Below, piece by piece: positions 17,435 to 28,532 of a stretch of 28,532 nt of DNA; within the stretch, counting starts at the first letter, position 1; every line of letters starts with the position of its first letter. Location: NCBI GenBank assembly GCA_015499985.1, contig JAAAUF010000539.1, positions 1 to 28,532 of the forward strand, read 5' to 3'. A program made the translations under genes and the position numbers. Under the pieces are notes generated by a model. That model did not search any database. It worked only from the letters and a program-made list of their open reading frames with translations, and had not been told where the DNA came from. The stretch comes from Haplosporangium gracile. Its lineage: Eukaryota > Mortierellomycota > Mortierellomycetes > Mortierellales > Mortierellaceae.

Positions 17435-18559
17435 ATGTCATTCCTCGATGAGATATTTGGCACGGACGGACGGAAACACAAGGACGAGGGGATTTGGAAC
17501 TGGGTCAAGAACCAGCGCATCAAGCGGAAACTCAAGAAGGCCGAACAGGCCGCCTTGTATACCATAACCCCTGCCGCTACTACTACCACGTTCTCATCTG
17601 CGTCCTCTGCAACAGGAGGCCATACCCATAACCATTACTACCACCAACACCACCACCCCGAGTCCACACAGCATACTCGCTCACGCTCAGTCAGCTCTGC
17701 AGCAAGTACCTCCCACGCGTCCTTCTATTGCTCTCCACGATCGCCTACTTCCACCTTCACTCCCTCAACTACCCCCTCTACGGCTTGCTCTTCTCCTCGC
17801 GACAGCCTCTACTTTCGACGACCGGCTTCTGTCGATTCCTCCACGACCACAGCGGTAGGATCAGTAACTTTGCCTATGGACGTCAACAGTCCAAAGACAC
17901 ACCGACTGCCCTACACACATTCCAAACAGAGAGCCCAAAGTACCTTCACCTTGCCCGCCGTTGCCGCGGAGTCGTCCGTGCCAAAGAGGAGTGCGTCCTC
18001 TCGGCAACAGCGTTCTCAGCACTCTGACGATTATTATCAGAGCCATAACCTTTATTCTCATCATATCCATGGTTACTATGATGATGACGAGGGACACATT
18101 CGGCGCTCGGCTTCCTCCAGATCGGCGCCAACCTATTACTACTCCCAGTCCGGCAACCAGTACTCTCAATACCCTCAGCAGCAACAAGTAGAGTATGATG
18201 ACTATGCGAATCTATGTGACATTGACTCGCTCTCCATCTCTGGCCAGTCGTCGTCGTACAACAGCAGTAGTGGGAGCAGCAGTAGTAGCAACAAGGGGAA
18301 GGGTGTCCAGCGAGACCAAGAAGAGACTATTGACGAGATCACGGAGGTTGATGAGTACTCGAGCATTGAGGCGGATTCCAACCTGTCCTCCCCCACCAGC
18401 ACCAGCACCAGCACCAGTCCCAGTCGCCGTCGTAGCATGGTGATGGTTGTTGATGATAGTAACGGTAGTGACAGTAGCATCCTCTTGGCGGCGAGACGGA
18501 GTAGTGAGTCGACCCATTCTTTCCAGCACAAGAAGGAAGACGGCTGGTGGTGGGAATAA
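17435..18559 (+). CDS. Ser-rich low-complexity protein of unknown function
   Basis: 374-residue uninterrupted frame. The N-terminus (MSFLDEIFGTDGRKHKDEG) is followed by a basic amphipathic segment, residues 20-40 (IWNWVKNQRIKRKLKKAEQAA), then long disordered-looking stretches: His/Tyr-rich about 62-73, Ser/Thr/Pro-rich 75-190, Tyr/Ser/Gln-rich 195-250, poly-Ser 268-285, an acidic block (DQEETIDEITEVDEYSSIEAD) and an STSTSTSTSPSRRR run. It ends DGWWWE. No signal peptide or membrane segment is seen. RRxS-like motifs (IRRSAS, RRRSM, ARRSS) look like basophilic kinase sites. I do not recognise the family. A spliced start is possible: ATG at 17190, donor AAG|GTTTGT at 17215/17216, acceptor ATACAG at 17430, which joins in frame to this ATG. 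Confidence 0.7.
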   Translation: MSFLDEIFGTDGRKHKDEGIWNWVKNQRIKRKLKKAEQAALYTITPAATTTTFSSASSATGGHTHNHYYHQHHHPESTQHTRSRSVSSAASTSHASFYCSPRSPTSTFTPSTTPSTACSSPRDSLYFRRPASVDSSTTTAVGSVTLPMDVNSPKTHRLPYTHSKQRAQSTFTLPAVAAESSVPKRSASSRQQRSQHSDDYYQSHNLYSHHIHGYYDDDEGHIRRSASSRSAPTYYYSQSGNQYSQYPQQQQVEYDDYANLCDIDSLSISGQSSSYNSSSGSSSSSNKGKGVQRDQEETIDEITEVDEYSSIEADSNLSSPTSTSTSTSPSRRRSMVMVVDDSNGSDSSILLAARRSSESTHSFQHKKEDGWWWE

Positions 18560-19329
18560 CCATTTGATTTTTTTTTTTGTTCGCTGCCTTTTTTTTTTTT
18601 TTTGGTCCTCTTTGTTCAAAACAACAGGGCACTATCTTTTACATACTTCGATTGCATTCTTCTACCTATTATACCTACCTGCATCCTTAATCATTCAAAA
18701 AAGCAATAATAAAACCAACAAGAAGCACAGATTGTTTATGTGCGCCTAGATCATCCAAAAACCCCATCGCGTCGCGTGAGAGAAACTAGGAGTTGTGTAA
18801 TTTTTCTCCACATCAGAAGAGCATTCACTCACTTAACACACACCTAATAGATAGAGCGAAAGGAATGCGAGTCCTCCACGCATGTTAATCCAGGGCTTCT
18901 ATGTGAACGTTTTAACTAAGTGTGCAAACCAAGCCTCAAGAAAAAAGAAAAAAAAAGTGTTGAGCCCTTTGCAACCGCAACAAGAATAGCAATAAAAGCA
19001 GCAACAATGGTGCGACAGGAGTGACAAAGTGAATGTGTACATACGCCTTGTCGAGTATCAAGTAGTTTCACTTTCACAAGCATTCTAAGACAATGTAAAC
19101 CATTAAGGGCCATCGAACAGTTGCCGTCCTATATACCAACGTGGCTTCAAGTTCTGCCTTTTCCAGGTCCAGTGCAGACAGTGACACCAAAAGGAAAAGA
19201 AGTCCCGTCCTTCTGTCTCCGCGCTCCTTTCTTTCTCTTTCTCATCATCCCAGTTCCTACACCTTCTACACTTTCTCCTTCTCTACCTTTCGCAACCAAA
19301 CACCCTTCGACCCAACACAGGACACTGCA
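18560..19329. other. Intergenic region upstream of LCB1
   Basis: About 770 bases. It starts with T runs (18569-18603) in the 3' region of the Ser-rich gene. From about 19190 it becomes C/T-rich, as expected for the LCB1 promoter and leader. No gene seen. An in-frame extension of LCB1 to 19141 has only a GTG codon and is not used here. Confidence 0.45.
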
Positions 19330-22151
19330 ATGGACAACCCCATCTTGGCCGCCGTGAACCAGACGCTCCAAGCCTCGTTCCGAGCGATTGAGGCCATCCC
19401 CGGTTCAGAGATCGTCATCAACTACATCAAGAGCTCGTACCAGAACGATCCCTTTCGTGTCGTCCTCGAACTCGGTCTTGCCGTCTTTGCCGTCAAGTAC
19501 ATGCTCTCCAAGAAGTACCGCATTGATCCCAGCCATATCAAGTTGACCGAGAAGGTAGGGAAACGTTACTCTGTAAGGACTGAACAAAAAAAAAAAAAAA
19601 AAAAAAAAAACTGAAAGAGGCGATCAGGGAATCGTTTTCTGGTGTCTTGGAGAAAGAAAGATGCAAGTGCGAGTGAGGAGCGAAAGGGGTTCAAGGAGAA
19701 AGCAACGGAGGACGAAAACTGATCTTTCATTCTTGTGTTTCTGTATGTGCGATTCTTGTTTTTTTGCACTTTAGGAAATCGATGAGCTCGTAGCGGAATG
19801 GCAGCCAGAGCCATTGGTCCAGCCCTTGTCAGACATTCAGCGGATGGAGCTGGAGAAGACTCAGGTCATTGCTGGGTAAGGTCTTCCTCTCTGCTCCTCT
19901 CTTATTCTTGCTGAATACCCACTTTGAACTCACTGGCTGGATAATGCAATTGAAGGACAGGAGGTTTCTCTTTTTCCTTTAGAGACTACTCTACCACTGC
20001 AGCTTCACCTCAGCACCACCACCACCATCGCCACTACCCCGCTCCACGCACACACACACACACACACACCCTGTCAGCATCCCAGGAGGACTCCTGTTGG
20101 TCAGCTGTCCCTGTTACACTGAAACTAATGCCGAACGGGACCTCTCTCTTTTCTCTTTCTCGCTGTCTTTATGTCTCCTCGATTATTGTTGGTCGGTTTT
20201 CTATCTTTGTAGCCATCAAGGACCCAAGCCCAAGATGCTTTCGTCAGGAAAGAACCTTCTCAACCTTGCCAGCACCAACTTCCTCGGATACATCAATAAC
20301 GAAGACATCAAAGTATGTATCCTCTTTTTTTTTTATCTTCCTCGCGTGTGCGGTGGTTGATGGATCCGGCTGAATATGGCTCCTGGAATGAATGTCGATC
20401 GTCCTTCCGTTCAGCGGGAGCGCAATTTTTTTTTTACACTTCTGTGAACCCATTGGACATTTCTCAAGGTCGGGAATGCTGACCCGCTTGTACTTTTTTT
20501 GCTGTTGTTATGGATATATAGGAGAAGGCCATTGAGACACTGCGCAACTATGGTGTCGGATCTTGCGGACCCCCTGGTTTCTACGGTACCCTTGGTAAGT
20601 CCTTCGACCTGTCAAACAACAAAATCCTTGGCGTTCCCTTTCAATCAATCGTGTTTTACTCACCTTTTCCCCTTTCCCTCCCTCCTTGGTCACTCACTCA
20701 CGTTTTTTTCAATTTAAATCTGGAATAGACGTCCATATCAGCTTGGAAAAAGATATTGCTCGCTTTTTGGGCACCGAGAAGGCTATCATCTACTCCCAGA
20801 ACTTTTCGACCATGTCCTCAGTCATTGCTGCCTTCTCGAAGCGTGGAGATATTATTGTTGCGTAAGTTTTTAGTCTTTTGTGCATGCTGTTCCGAAACCA
20901 GGAATTTGCGCAGTGTCGGGAGCAAGCAATCGGGATGGCATGTGTTGTTACGGTGCAGATGTACATAACCTTTGATCATGTCCTAACTCGCTTATATATT
21001 TCGACATAGTGACGATGGCTGCAACTTTGCTATTCAGAAGGGTACTCAGATTTCGCGCTCCAACATCAAGTGGTTCAAGCATAACGATATGGCCGATCTG
21101 GAACGCGTCCTCGAGTCCATCAAGAAGGAGACCACCACCGTACGTTTTATCGTTCTTTTGTACTTTTTTTTTTTACACAATTGATTTGAATTTGTCACGA
21201 AAGCATGCATTGACGTATCAACTTTCGTTTATGCTTGTGAATATAGAGCAAGAAGAGACCATTGACTCGCCGATTCATTGTGACAGAGGGTTTGTTCCAA
21301 AACTATGGAGATATCGCACCATTGGACAAGATTATGGAATTGAAGGACAAGTACAAGTACCGCCTGATCCTGGACGAGTGCAACTCTTTTGGAATTTTGG
21401 GCAAGAATGGTCGTGGTTTGACGGAGGTGTTCAACATCTCGCCCAAGCGTGTTGATATGATTATTGGATCGATGGCCAACGGCCTGTCAGGCACGGGAGG
21501 ATTCTGTGCAGGATCGAAGGAGGTTGTAGAGCACCAGCGTCTTTCGGGTCAGGCATTCGTCTTCTCGGCGGCCATGCCTGCCATGTTGGCCGTCTGCGCG
21601 TCGGAGGCGATCAAGATCTTGGAGACACCCGAGAAGGGCAACAGGTTGTTGAAGGATATGAATGATAATGCGGCTGCTTTCCGAAATGTGGTTATCTCGG
21701 CCCCTCAGGCGATTGAAGTCAGCTCCGATGTTAGATCGCCTATCTTGCACCTTCGCTTCCCTAAGAATGCACTCTCTGCTGCTGGTATCACTACACGGGA
21801 CGAGGAAAAGTACCTTCTCCAGGAGATTGTTGACGAGGTAAACCGCTCTCTGTTTCCATTTTGTTTGCTGTTCTCAATGGTTTTGTAGTAGTGTCTCGCC
21901 TATCTTTCTTGACGACTGACTTCTATCCGCTTCTCTTTCCTTTCTCTATCGCCTCTTCATACGATCAATAGGTCGCGGTGAAGGACGGCTTGTTGATTAC
22001 GAGGGCAAAATACATCGAGAGCCAAGAAATGTTCCTTCCTCGCCCCTCGATCCGTATCTCGATCTGTGCCACCCATGCCCGCAAGGATGTTGAGAAGGCC
22101 GCCCAGGCCATCAAGGCTTCCTTTGTCAAGGCCATCTCCAAGCGCAAGTAA
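19330..22151 (+). CDS. LCB1: Serine palmitoyltransferase subunit 1 (LCB1/SPTLC1)
   Basis: Non-catalytic partner of LCB2 in the ER enzyme that joins serine and palmitoyl-CoA, the first step of sphingolipid synthesis. Exons: 19330-19554, 19775-19875, 20213-20312, 20522-20594, 20729-20861, 21010-21139, 21247-21837, 21972-22151, giving 510 residues; every junction is GT-AG and in frame. A membrane segment lies near residues 45-63 ([18 protein letters not shown]). Family motifs: [32 protein letters not shown] (Cys 157 matches the Cys mutated in human hereditary neuropathy), [85 protein letters not shown]. The position of the PLP lysine of LCB2 is occupied by Asn ([12 protein letters not shown]), as expected for subunit 1. 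Length is between human (473) and yeast (558). Confidence 0.95.
19586..19610 (+). repeat. Run of 25 A in LCB1 intron 1
   Basis: Uninterrupted A tract inside the first intron (19555-19774). Its length is prone to sequencing and replication error and does not affect the coding frame. Confidence 0.9.
20049..20068 (+). repeat. (CA)n microsatellite in LCB1 intron 2
   Basis: About ten CA units in the longest LCB1 intron (19876-20212, 337 bases). Likely polymorphic and without coding effect. Confidence 0.85.
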
Positions 22152-22282
22152 AAGCAGCAATAACAACAAACAAAGCAAAACGCATATGCTAGATATTTTT
22201 AATTGTTACTTTCATCTCTTCTTTCTTTTGTTCTTTTTTTTTTTTCTCTTATTGTTCACACCGTAATATTTTGCTCGGGAAA

Positions 22283-22310
22283 AATAAACACCCGTTTTAT
22301 TCTCTTTATT
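22283..22310. terminator. Face-to-face polyadenylation signals of LCB1 and the DUF3684 gene
   Basis: Plus strand: AATAAA at 22283-22288, 132 bases after the LCB1 stop. Minus strand: AATAAA reads at 22305-22310 and 22296-22301, 28 to 37 bases after the stop of the convergent gene at 22338. The two transcript ends therefore probably overlap in the 187 bases between the stops. Confidence 0.5.
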
Positions 22311-22337
22311 TCTACGGCGGTGGGCGAAAGAGGACTT

Positions 22338-25300
22338 CTAGTTGGGGACGGGTGCGTCCATAATGTTTTCGGGTGGAGGAACTGTGGGTGAGGCGGCTGC
22401 GGATGCAGATACAGCGAGCTCGGCGGGAGCCTTGGTGGCCATCGCCACCATCAACGCCGGCAAGTACTGTTCACAGAACGACGAGAAGTAGAACTATTCG
22501 GCCAAAAATCGACAACAAGGAAAGCGAGGTGGTTAATAAAAATGACTGGTGATCAACAATACACACCTACTTCAAAATCTTCACATCCTAATTTTTCTTA
22601 CCTCGTGCTTGCTGTTATGGTCACCAACAAAGTTATGCGCCAACTCATGGGCCATGGTAAAGAACCAATAGATCAGAGCCTCGTCGCGAGCAGTGATCGT
22701 CTTGCCCTGGACCTGCCTCTTGGTCAACCCAGCGCCATCATCATGTCCCAACGCGACGAAATACCTCCAGTTGAAGAACAGCGACCCACCCCGGTTAAAA
22801 GCGATCGCCTGACCCTCAGGGTCATAGTAGACGTGCATGGTCTCAGGAACGAGGTTAAAGACATCTTGGGCAAGGACCATCAGAAGCCTGACAAACCGCG
22901 CCAAGGATTTGAGATTCTCCTTGGTCATGATTTCGTCCGCATCACAATCCTTGTCAAGGTAAAACTCCAGTTCTCCTGCATGACCCGCAAAGTTAAGTTG
23001 GTGACCGGGCTTGACGTCACAGTAGGAGCTGGTAAGAACCTCGGAGACTGTCGATGCCGTGGGTTCGCTGTGGATATCGTCTCGTCCGTTCGATCGGCAG
23101 TTCGCGACCGCAGATTTGAGGGACTGCTGGAGGTTTTGTTGGTAATCTGGTGCAAACCCCTTGACGATCGTATTAGTCGGCGGCTGTGGCGGTGGCGTAT
23201 TGGCACCGCTCTTGATCGTCGACACTGCAGATCCAGGTCCCGAACCCTCGATCCCTGAAGCAACGCCGTTTGGATTGGGAGAGGTCACTGGCTTGCCAAT
23301 GACACTGTCACGGAGAGTCTTCAGCCGGCTAAAGAAAGACCCACCACCTCCCGAAGAAGAACTTGGCGCATGGTTGGTCTGAACAGGTGACAGAGTGGGC
23401 AGTGTCGAGATGGTCGAAATATTCGAATTCGAATCCTGAGTCGGGAACGATCCAGGGACAGGTGGAACAGCCGCCATGTTGTTGTCCTTGCCCTGGTTAT
23501 TACTGTTGATTCGTGGGTATCCAGAATCTAGCAGCTTCATAGTGACCCGCTGGACGTGATCCTGATTTTCCCTGGAGATGGCATCCATCAAGAAGGCGGG
23601 ATCACAGTCAGGGAATACCTCTTTCAGCTGTGCCAAATACTCGGCTGCCTGCTTTGGCCCCAGTTTCGCGTTGGTTGCCGCCTGTGCCGCTGCTGCCGCA
23701 TCCGCCTTGGCCGCTGCCTCTACTCGCGCCTTCTCTGCCCTCTTTGCATTTAGAATGCGGTCCACTTGGAAACCCTATATGGAGCAATATGCAAAAGAAA
23801 AAACATTTAGACGTGTGAATAGTGCTTCAAATCCAGGGTCTTTAACAAAGAATGACAAAAGTAACAACAAGAATTGTACCTTGCGCTTGAGGTTCACGAG
23901 GCTGGTGAAGAGAAGGTTGGACCACCAAATCGAGTCGTTCAGCTTCTTTTTCCTGAGCAGTAGCTTGGCAAGCGCATCAGCAATATCAAAGTAGTCCATG
24001 TCGCCCTTGGCTGTCACCAACAGGTAATAAGCCTTGGCCTGGTCCTGGACAATACACGCCGTGGTTGACTCGTTATGAATCGCTCCGGTGGGGATAAACT
24101 CTCGTCGCAGTTGAATCTCAGGGACCTGCCGCACCTTCAGCTTGGTCGTCAGCCAGTCCAGGTTGAAGTTCAGTCGGCTGGGCGGGTGATCACTCAGAAG
24201 CAAAGGGGCGCGCTCAACAATTAACTCTTGCAGGTTCTCCGATCGACGTGTCACCGCAAGAGCTCCTTGAGGACGGCAGGTCTCCTTTACCTGTCTCGAG
24301 ATCCAAGTACTGCCAAGGGCCTCATAGAGTGTCTCGAGATGGCTCTCCATGGGTGCGCCTAGTGGTGTGAAGATCTGTTGAAGCACAGTATCGTCGATCA
24401 GGTAGATGTCACTGGCTTTGGCCAACTTGTACTGGACAACCACCTGTCCTTGGTTGGCGCTCGACGATCCTTCTTCGTTGTCATCGTCACCCTTTTCATC
24501 AGTGCCGGGTTTAAATCCTGCATCCGTCTCGTCATCCACATCCTGATTGATCCGCTTCTCGCCCAAGAGGAACGGTGACCTCATCATCTCGGTAACTAGA
24601 GCCTTCTGAGTCCGGATAACATGCATGTGAGAGGCAATCTGTCGCAGAACAGACTTGTAGTTCTCAACACCTCCGTTCCGGTTCAAGAAATCGTGGGGTG
24701 CACGCACGACCAACTGAGTCAATTCAACAGGGGTTGGTTCCTCCTTGACACCGCACGACTTTAAGAACAAGTTGGCGGCACGACCGAAATCGACTGTCGT
24801 CAGGAGATCTGGATGAAAGGCCGAGTCCTTCTTGTCAAAGTAACAGCCCTGTGGTTCGACAAAGTTGCTGCCGCTGTCATCCAGCGGAATAAACTTGAGC
24901 GTCCTCAGAGCAGACCAGTGGTGGTGACCAAACTCTCCCTGGAACTTGCCAAGGAACTCAAAAACTTCCTTACCCTTCTCCTTGGTAGGTGGAGGTGATT
25001 GGGCGAGGCGCTCCAGCAACTTGGCGGGGAGGGGGTTTTCCCTGATGCCGAGCATCGCAGCGTGGACACGGAGATCCTCCCTCAAAACAGGAAAGCTCAT
25101 CACGCCGCAAGATGGATTCCAGAAGCATCCCTACGGCAAGAAGAAAACATTTCAGTTAGTCTCTATCTTTACATATTCAATGTTTGTCAATTCTACGCTC
25201 GTATATCATAATCAAATTCATACCTCTGGCGTCTCCAGTGTACCGGTGGTCGTAGGGAGGAAGGTCGACTTGACCTTGCTAGGGCTGTACTGGAGAGTAT

Positions 25301-28300
25301 ATTGGATTTTGAAGTTCTCCAAAAGGTACGCAAGTGCCTTTGCCTGAATGTTCTTGTCAGTGGGTGGGGAGGCCAAAGTCAATAGGACATCCAAGGTGGG
25401 ATGTGTAAGCAAACCAAGCTCAAACAACAGCTTTGCCTCATCGGACGTTGCCCGCCAGCGACCTTTCCATTCGATCATGGGAAGTCCAAGCGCCGCAAGC
25501 ACCTCGTTGGGCGCATAGAGGGCATTGGCGGAGTAGCGCTTGACTTGAACGGGAGGAGTGGGTGGTGACTCTGTAGTATCTCCCTCTGCCTTGACACGCT
25601 GAGGTGGTGGAATGTCTGGTTTAACCGCATCGGGATCCTCCTTGGGGAAGATGGGGGTGGCCTTGAGACGCTTGATCTCCCCTGATGATAGAGTCTCCCT
25701 GACAGAGGCGAGATACTTGACGAGCTGCATGTGGTCCCAACTTCCAGCGTTCACCAGGCGATCAAACACCAGTTGCAACTCGACGCTCTATCATAGTTGA
25801 ATTATAGCGTTATTAAGCGTTGAAATAAATCACTATCGCTGTTATTCGTCATGAACCAAAAGATTTGTTTTTACCTTACGGGCACCCATGGAAAGCAAGA
25901 GTTTCTCCAGAGGCTGCTTGGTAAACACCATGACAGGAAGGTCGGGGAATAGCGTCACAGAGCGGAAATACGACTCGTTGGGCACCTTCATTCCGTACTT
26001 GGTAGGGATACACTTCTTCTGCGACAATAATGCAATAATCGCCCGCTGAGAATTCTCATGAAGCTGACCCCATCCGCGAGACAACACGAGCAAGACCTTC
26101 TCTGCAAACACGGGAGACACCTCAAAGTCGGTGTCGTTGATAATAAACTTCGTCCACTCCAACAAATTGAGTTCCTGCCATGAGTCCGATATCCTGTAGA
26201 GCTCGGGCTGCGTGAAAGTTTTGGTAATGTCATAGGGCAATGTGTTGGGTGGCAGAGACATATCAATCGGGGTGACCTTAGGGTTCACGAACCACTTGAG
26301 ACTGGCAAGAGGCTTGACTGTATCGCCCGAGCAGACTAACGCCAGCTGGAAGAAGGCGTTGACCTCAGCGTCAGGAATGACGTACTTGGAGCTGAAATCG
26401 ATCCACCATTTCAACATCGCGACCATCTGCGCCTCTGTCAGTGTCCTGCTCTCCAGTTCTAACAGCACATCTTTGAACGTTATCCTCTGAACCTTTCCGG
26501 CCTTCTCCAGTTTGTCGATAAACCTTTGGCTACCAGTGTAGACATTGGAAGGGATGATCGGTAGTTGTGTCAAAAAGGCAGCCATAGTCGGTTCAGGGAT
26601 ACGGACCTTGTCCAGTGTTTTGACGCCGTTGGATGACAGGATAGAAAGCGCCAATGTCGACATCCTGAAAAAGTACGCGTCGATGTAGTGTCCGACTTGC
26701 GGGCTTGGGGTGCTTGGATGAAATTGGAACGCTTGCAGTGCATGAAGGGCACGCTTCTCCAACCAGTCTCTCGCCGTTGCCGTCCCTTCGTCGTCAGGTT
26801 GATCTGCTTTTTGATGCGCCGCAATCATCTCGTTGTAAAGGTTGCCGATCTGAAGCAGTTCATCTAATGACCCACAAAACATAACCGTCGTTAGATACTT
26901 GTTCGTGAAATAAGAACAAAACGACAGGCTCTGATATGTTCTTACCTTCATAAAGTGCTCTGGAAAGCAATCCGGCCATGGAAAGAAGCTCGTGGTTCCA
27001 GATTTGAAGAGTCTTGTCGACAAAATCCAGACTCTCACGCTCGACGGTAGGGATGAACCGACCAGCGACATGACTGCTGAATCCTGTCGTCTGGTGGGTT
27101 GGGAATCCAATGAATATCCGTCCTTGTTCTGGAAATGGAACCAGATCCTTGAAGATTGACTTGTTGTCCGCCGATGCTTGTTTCTCGTCATGTCCCACAT
27201 ACAGGATCTGAATCGCGGTTTGACTGGGAGGGTACTTCTTGGTGGTGCGTTCCATCTCGTTTGAAAATTGCTTGGACACTCTGACATCGAGATTTCCCGA
27301 GGCGGTTCGCAGAAAGATGGTAGTCGATGTGTGTGTGACCTCCCGTGTCCATCGTGAGACTTCCATTTTAGTGGCATCCAGCTGCACGCTTTGAAGATCG
27401 ACTGACTTGAGCGTAAAAATCTTTTGCGGCGAGGTCATGTACATGGTCTTGGGGAGGGTCATAGGTCGGGGTTCTCGCATCTTCTTTGAGATCTTCAAGA
27501 TGCAGTGATGATCCAGATAAACCGAGATGTCGCGAAGATTGGCGGTGAATCCAAGCGAGCGAGCCAAAAAGGGCCCAAATTCGTCCATGCTCAACATGTC
27601 CATGGGTTCGCGCAGATCCAAAAGGAATGTCGTCCAGCCGTCCTTTTGGTTCTCATCGTCGGGAATTCCTGCTCGCTTGGCGTAAAGTTGGTCGTTCCTC
27701 CAGTAAAATGCCATGCACTCCTTCCCAGATGATACGCTACAAGTGTTCCCAAGCAAAGAAGGAAGCTGTGTGAGTACTTTTGTTCATTGGCAGTGATGCG
27801 GACAAAAATGTATATGTCCCATTCATAGTCTATGCTTGACACTTACAATGGCTCCTCACAGATGGAAAAGAGAGAGTACTAGAGAATAAGGATAGTGTAC
27901 AAGACAAGAGTGACGTTAGCATGCAATCATCGCTACCACTTGTCACAGTAACTTGACATCGACCGAACTTACAAATCCCACTCCGAAGGCACCGATCTAT
28001 ATACAAATGAAGACAATAATGTTGAAAAGGTTGGTCAGTAATGTAAAATTTGCAATATGGGAGTTAAAAAAAGATATTTGAACGCATCTCTGATTCAAGA
28101 TAAAAAGAGGGCGAGGACTGTGTGTTACCTTGGACTCGTCTGGGTTTCCTTCTGCAATCTTCTTGAGTCGGTTCCAGTCCTCTGGTCGAAAATCCATTCC
28201 GTTGTTCTTGAACAGGACTCGAGTGATCTTGGCGCTCAAGTTGGGAGCCGTCTCCTGGCTGTTAGGTATTGCAGTCTCAAAGACCACCTCGATGCCCTTT

Positions 28301-28449
28301 GCGCCAGCATCGTCTATATTGGATCAAGTTGCATGATAGTCAGTACATAGTTGGTGATAAGCTTTTATTGCCATCTTCGGCCAAGGAATCATACACACAT
28401 ACCAGAGTTCTGCATCAGCTCGCGGTAAACGACATATTCAGCAGAGTAT
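22338..28449 (-). CDS. Large sacsin/DUF3684-type protein with Hsp90-like ATPase domain (5' end outside window)
   Basis: Partial gene; transcription enters from the right edge. Exons on the minus strand: 28449-28403, 28313-28129, 27996-27973, 27878-27847, 27736-26946, 26863-25875, 25787-25224, 25130-23880, 23774-22602, 22493-22338. All junctions are GT-AG and in frame, giving 1736 residues. The start holds a Bergerat ATP-binding fold: N-box YRELMQNSDDAGAKG across exons 1 and 2, a KNNGMDFRPEDW segment, and the glycine motif IGAFGVGFYSLFSI in two microexons (24 and 32 bases). This matches fungal DUF3684 proteins with sacsin/Hsp90-like ATPase heads. Residues 1341-1382 resemble a CUE ubiquitin-binding domain (LAQLKEVFPDC...LLDSGYPR). 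The C-terminus has HELAHNFVGDH (1670-1680) and a later Glu in FCEQYL, a zincin-like pattern. Ala-rich coiled coil at about 1305-1335. Probably a chaperone-like or proteostasis factor; the biochemical role is not established. Confidence 0.85.
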
Positions 28450-28532
28450 CTATTTTCCAATGACAAGAAGAGGCAAACACAGGAGAATCATGTGAGAAAT
28501 TCTTGGCATGATCGTTTTTTTTCTTTTTTTTT

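Noticed and set aside
18202..18619. Minus-strand and alternative-frame open reading frames across the Ser-rich gene
   Set aside because: They are shadows of the repetitive Ser codons and CAG/ACC runs in the real frame.
19141..19329. N-terminal extension of LCB1
   Set aside because: The frame is open but starts with GTG; the region is C/T-rich leader and the conserved protein begins at the ATG at 19330.

Overview
The window is nuclear DNA of a filamentous fungus. It has spliceosomal introns with GTRNGT...YAG borders (seven in one gene, at least nine in another), pyrimidine-rich promoters, TATA boxes, AATAAA signals and secreted proteins with Kex2-type dibasic sites. Gene style, with long intergenic stretches, many introns and microexons, suggests an early-diverging lineage such as Mortierellomycota. 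This is an inference, not a proof.

Region 1 (1 to about 12.85 kb) is an accessory block. Seven members of one secreted-peptide family, here called precursors A to G, lie head to tail on the plus strand. Each complete member has a similar signal peptide (MKxxxI..L.WS...LVSAAP), a pro-region, then one to three short cassettes. A typical cassette is SKRR, a 16-residue peptide with a Trp at position 9 (core I-R-W-V/I-N-P), a KR site, and a Thr/Glu/Ser-rich acidic spacer. This is the layout of a Kex2-processed multi-peptide precursor, as in fungal pheromone or KEP-type genes. I recognise no named family. Several members carry a frameshift or stop near the 3' end, with recognisable cassette sequence continuing beyond it. 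One member (D) is broken in all three frames. Two other items interrupt the array: a decayed class II hydrophobin (5680-5952) and an unrelated small secreted protein (9801-10148).

Region 2 (about 12.85 to 17.1 kb) has no supportable gene. It contains homopolymer and pyrimidine tracts and a promoter-like block near 16.5 kb.

Region 3 (17.1 to 28.5 kb) looks like conserved core genome. It holds a Ser-rich low-complexity protein (17435-18559), the LCB1/SPTLC1 subunit of serine palmitoyltransferase (eight exons, 19330-22151), and a convergent minus-strand gene (22338 to beyond the right edge). The last encodes a very large sacsin/DUF3684-type protein with an Hsp90-like ATPase fold at its N-terminal side, a CUE-like segment and a C-terminal HExxH motif.

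The peptide array and the core genes do not form an obvious pathway. The point of interest is the array: a rapidly diverging, partly decaying tandem family of secreted peptide precursors.
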